Below are positions 61,187-64,000 of a DNA stretch of 64,000 nt, one piece after another (position 1 is the stretch's first letter; every line of letters begins with the position of its first letter). The stretch is taken from assembly GCA_964607765.1 (NCBI GenBank), contig CAZSNT010000028.1:1-64000 (forward strand), written 5' to 3'. This DNA comes from CAZSNT01 sp964607765 (GTDB lineage: Bacteria; Verrucomicrobiota; Lentisphaeria; Oligosphaerales; JABHEG01). The notes under the pieces were generated by a model. The model did not search any database. It saw only the letters and a list, made by a program, of their open reading frames with translations, and had not been told where the DNA came from. The position numbers and the translations under genes were made by a program.

Positions 61187-63010
61187 CTATCTCGGGGCTC
61201 CTGTCTCGTCATGCGCATGGCCGGAGCCTGTATTCCGCCTGCCCGCGAGGAAGCCCCATGTGCGCCCCCATCCTGTGTCGTGGATCTTCACTCTCGCCAC
61301 CGGCTGGTCATGCGGCTGCCCGGGCAGGCAGACACGCAGCGTTCCACTGGCCAGGTGGTCGTAGCCGACGATCACGGCGGGCGTGCCGTTGTGCGTTGTC
61401 GCCACGGGCAGTCCGTAAAGGCATGACAGGACAACATCGCTGATCAGTTGCACGCGTTGCAGCCTGGGTGCGTCGGGCGGTACGGTCACGACGTTCAGCT
61501 GCCATCCAGCCGTGGCGGCCCACGGCTGCAGATTGGTTTCGTCGTCGCACACCTCGTCGATCGGCCAGCGGGTCGCTGCCGCGGCCGCGCGGACGGCTTG
61601 CGCCAGACCAGCGCCCACGGGCGCAGACACACCGGATATCACCGTCTTGCCCCCCTCCCACGGTTGACCAAGCCGCCCGGGCAGAGGGCGCTGTATGCCG
61701 AGGTCACGGAGCCCCTCGACAGGCGCGAGTTTGGGCGAAGTCGGCAGATCCGTCTCGGGCACATTGAGTTCCAGCAGTGCCTGGCGGATGTGCGTCGCGG
61801 CCTCAGCATCCCACGCCTGCAGCCGTCGCACGAGCGCCGCGAGCTCGAGGCGGAACTCGGGTTCGGCGAACCGCAGCAGTTTGGCATCGTCCGTGCGGTT
61901 CCACGCACCCAGGGTCTGCCACACGCGCCACAGCAGGTCGTGCATGGCCTGGTGGCAGAAACTGGCCTGTCGCAGGCCCTCTGCGGCGCGCGGCAGCGCG
62001 TCCGCCGCCTGGGACAGGAACGACGATGCGTAGGCGCGGCGTTCGGCCAACTCGCCGATCGGGTCGTTGTGCCGCTTGTACAGGGGCTCGAGCCGGCGCG
62101 GATCACCGGCTGCGGGCTCAGGCACGGGTGTCAGCAGGAAGTCGATCCACGTTTGATACGTCGCCACGCCCATCGCTGCGTCATCCGTGCCGAAACCATT
62201 GCACAGCAGCGCCAGATCCAGCTGGAGGGCTTCGCAGATCAACTTGGGACGGTTCGGCGCCGGGTTGGCCCTGTCGCCCGGCACCACAATGCCGCGCGTG
62301 TCGCGGAACCAGTCGCGCAACACGAAGTGACCCGCGTCGTCGAAGCTCAAGCGCGGATCCTCGCGTGCCTCGTTCTGGAAGAAATTCCAGCCGACGAGCA
62401 CGTTGCCGTTCTCTCTGAAGCCGCTGATCAGGCAAGGCTCGTCAGGGCCGAGCACGCCGATGGCCACCACGGGCAGACGGCGGTCACGAATGGTCTGCAC
62501 GATCAGGCGCCGGAACTCGGCCTCGTCATCGCCGGCCGGTCCGGCATAGTCCTGGCCGGCGGCGAACGCCGAGCGCAGGAGCATGCGGTAGTCGTAGCCC
62601 GCGATCGCGAATGCCCTCTCGTAGGAGTGGATCAGCTTCCTGCCCAGATGCCCCTCGCCGTAGGGCTGTTCCCACTGGAACGCGAACCCCGCACCTGTGA
62701 TGCCGTGGAACAGTGCGCACGCCGACCACCGCCAGCTCCCGCGCTTCTCGGCAAACCCCGGCAACCCCAGGTCGTCGCCGACGTATTCCATGAGTGCGCG
62801 CATGATCGAGGTCAGCGGATGGTCTTCCGGGTTGCCCTTCTTCGGGCCCTGGTAGAATCCGACCCACGGCACGGTGTGCAGAACGACGGATTTCGCGTCT
62901 CGCTGTGTCACCACGGTGCGCTCCTTTCGCGGTTCGGCGGCAGGCGCGACGTACGCCGACAGGCAGACACCCGACACTGCGGCGCAACACGCCCAGGTCG
63001 CGATCCTCAT
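61187..63010 (-). CDS. secreted protein of unknown function
   Basis: 607 residues from the ATG at 63010, with AAGGAGAAG upstream; the frame continues to 63937 but that is the shadow of the fucosidase. Signal peptide to about 25 (YVAPAAEP). The N-terminal half has VVLHTVPWVGFYQGPKK, SWRWSACALFHGITGAGF and RRLPVVAIGVLGPDEPCLISGF. A similar hydrophobic/His pattern returns near the C terminus (YGLPVATTHNGTPAVIVGYDHL). The shape recalls C39/BtrH-like papain-fold domains in duplicate, but Cys-His catalytic residues cannot be assigned with confidence. A helical middle (about 290-420) joins them. It is divergent from the fucosidase gene. Confidence 0.55.
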   Translation of the reverse strand: MRIATWACCAAVSGVCLSAYVAPAAEPRKERTVVTQRDAKSVVLHTVPWVGFYQGPKKGNPEDHPLTSIMRALMEYVGDDLGLPGFAEKRGSWRWSACALFHGITGAGFAFQWEQPYGEGHLGRKLIHSYERAFAIAGYDYRMLLRSAFAAGQDYAGPAGDDEAEFRRLIVQTIRDRRLPVVAIGVLGPDEPCLISGFRENGNVLVGWNFFQNEAREDPRLSFDDAGHFVLRDWFRDTRGIVVPGDRANPAPNRPKLICEALQLDLALLCNGFGTDDAAMGVATYQTWIDFLLTPVPEPAAGDPRRLEPLYKRHNDPIGELAERRAYASSFLSQAADALPRAAEGLRQASFCHQAMHDLLWRVWQTLGAWNRTDDAKLLRFAEPEFRLELAALVRRLQAWDAEAATHIRQALLELNVPETDLPTSPKLAPVEGLRDLGIQRPLPGRLGQPWEGGKTVISGVSAPVGAGLAQAVRAAAAATRWPIDEVCDDETNLQPWAATAGWQLNVVTVPPDAPRLQRVQLISDVVLSCLYGLPVATTHNGTPAVIVGYDHLASGTLRVCLPGQPHDQPVARVKIHDTGWGRTWGFLAGRRNTGSGHAHDETGAPR

Positions 63011-63157
63011 TGATCTTCTCCTTTTCCTGTCGCAACGTGGCACATATTCCGAGCGGGTCAACTTTCCATGGCTTGGCGCAGCGGCAGGAAACGGGATAGG
63101 TTGAACAGCAGTCGAGGCGGCGCGCGGTGATCGGCAGCAACCATGGAGGAGAGCATA

Positions 63158-64000
63158 ATGGAACTGGCGAACAAGCAGACGTACGAGGCCGAAGTGACAC
63201 GGACGCGCCCGGAGCGGATGGCGTGGTGGAACGAGGCGCGCTACGGCATGTTCGTGCACTGGGGGTTGTACGCCTTCCACGGCCGCAACGAGTGGGTGCA
63301 GGCGATCGAGTGCATCCCGGTGAAAGAGTACGAGCAGCTGACCGAACGCTGGAACCCCAAGCAGCGCCCGGCGCGCGAGTGGGCACAGCTCGCCGTGGCC
63401 GCGGGCATGAAGTACATGGTTCTGACCACCAAACACCACGAGGGCTTCTGCCTGTGGGATACGCAGCAGACGGTGTTCAATTCGGTCCAGGCCTGCGGGC
63501 GTGACCTGGTCGCGGAATACGTCGAGGCTTGTCGCGAGTTCGGACTCAAGATCGGCTTTTACTACTCGCTGATGGACTGGCATCATCCGGATGGCGCACG
63601 GTCGGCTTACGATCCGGAGGCGCGTCGACGTTTCCTCGACTTCACCAAGGGCTGTGTCCGCGAGCTGCTCACGCAGTACGGCCACATCGATATCCTCTGG
63701 TACGACGTGGCGCGCCCGTTCCAGCACCATGAAGGCTGGGAATCGCTGGCTATGAACCAGATGGCGCGCGAGCTGCAGCCGCACATCCTGATCAACAATC
63801 GCTCGAGGCTGGACGAGGACTTCTCCACACCCGAGGGACGAGTGGCCGCCGCGGAAGCCGGACGCGGTTGGGAAGCGTGCATGACCTTTAACGACACGTC
63901 GTGGGGCTACATGCCGTCGGCCGCCGCGGACAGTCACTCTCCGCGCGACATCCTGAAGATGCTCAACACGGCGGCAGGCGGCTGCGGCAACCTGTTGCTC
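63158..64000 (+). CDS. GH29 alpha-L-fucosidase, N-terminal part
   Basis: 281 codons are visible; the frame is open at the window end, so the gene is truncated by the window. The ATG at 63158 has GGAGGAGAG upstream. WWNEARYGMFVHWGLYAF, GMKYMVLTTKHHEGFCLWDT and GFYYSLMDWHHPD are GH29 landmarks. The nucleophile should be D183 in HIDILWYDV, where most members have WFDG. The absence of a signal peptide suggests a cytoplasmic enzyme, though Sec-independent export is possible. It removes alpha-L-fucose from glycans, fitting the fucose/sulfate theme of the window. Confidence 0.92.
   Translation, partial: MELANKQTYEAEVTRTRPERMAWWNEARYGMFVHWGLYAFHGRNEWVQAIECIPVKEYEQLTERWNPKQRPAREWAQLAVAAGMKYMVLTTKHHEGFCLWDTQQTVFNSVQACGRDLVAEYVEACREFGLKIGFYYSLMDWHHPDGARSAYDPEARRRFLDFTKGCVRELLTQYGHIDILWYDVARPFQHHEGWESLAMNQMARELQPHILINNRSRLDEDFSTPEGRVAAAEAGRGWEACMTFNDTSWGYMPSAAADSHSPRDILKMLNTAAGGCGNLLL

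Overview
The window is a GC-rich bacterial scaffold with two 100-N assembly gaps (40126-40225 and 42173-42272). It carries seven sulfatases, many secreted glycoside hydrolases and esterases, a rubrerythrin, oxygen-sensitive Fe-S and radical SAM proteins, and an outer-membrane porin. This suggests a Gram-negative, probably anaerobic polysaccharide degrader of the Planctomycetes-Verrucomicrobia-Chlamydiae group (Lentisphaerota or Kiritimatiellota-like). That assignment is inference from gene content. No rRNA, tRNA, CRISPR array, transposase or phage gene was seen.

Layout. 0.2-6.3 kb (minus strand): an endonuclease/exonuclease/phosphatase-family membrane protein, a sulfatase, rubrerythrin, and an IclR regulator followed by two QueG/reductive-dehalogenase-like Fe-S proteins. 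6.4-15.2 kb: two secreted PQQ-type beta-propellers, one followed by a SplB-like radical SAM enzyme and one by a zinc metallopeptidase. Between them on the minus strand lie a PAS histidine kinase, a sugar isomerase-like TIM barrel and a third QueG-like paralogue. 15.6-20.3 kb (minus): a CorA/universal stress protein pair, another sulfatase and a sialate O-acetylesterase. 20.5-28.2 kb: an AAA/DUF4143 ATPase, a remnant of a GH94 phosphorylase, and a 2064-residue hybrid kinase with substrate-binding-protein, Cache-like, PAS, GAF, kinase, two receiver and HPt modules.

28.4-39.9 kb (plus): a TIM-barrel lipoprotein, a Gfo/Idh/MocA oxidoreductase plus the ruin of another, a beta-propeller/PHP protein, a beta-helix protein, a sulfatase and a sialidase-like protein. 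40.0-42.3 kb: a porin with its own terminator, bracketed by two hairpin-rich repeat arrays, each holding one of the assembly gaps. 42.4-54.0 kb: a tightly packed run of GH2 enzyme, three sulfatases, a response regulator-phosphatase, an AraD-like aldolase/epimerase and a fourth sulfatase. 54.2-64 kb: a six-hairpin glycosidase-like protein, RNase R, a GH5-like enzyme, a secreted protein of unknown function and a truncated GH29 fucosidase.

Functional reading: most genes fit extracellular or periplasmic breakdown of sulfated, acetylated, fucose/galactose-containing glycans. Sulfatases and an esterase would strip substituents, GH2/GH5/GH29/GH94-type enzymes cleave, and AraD, Gfo/Idh/MocA and TIM-barrel isomerases handle released sugars. 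The large sensor kinase and the embedded SpoIIE-type phosphatase may report glycan availability. No SusC/SusD pair and no sulfatase-maturation enzyme were seen. The least explained parts are the dispersed intergenic repeat (3 copies), the hairpin arrays, and the three QueG-like paralogues with divergent second cysteine sets.
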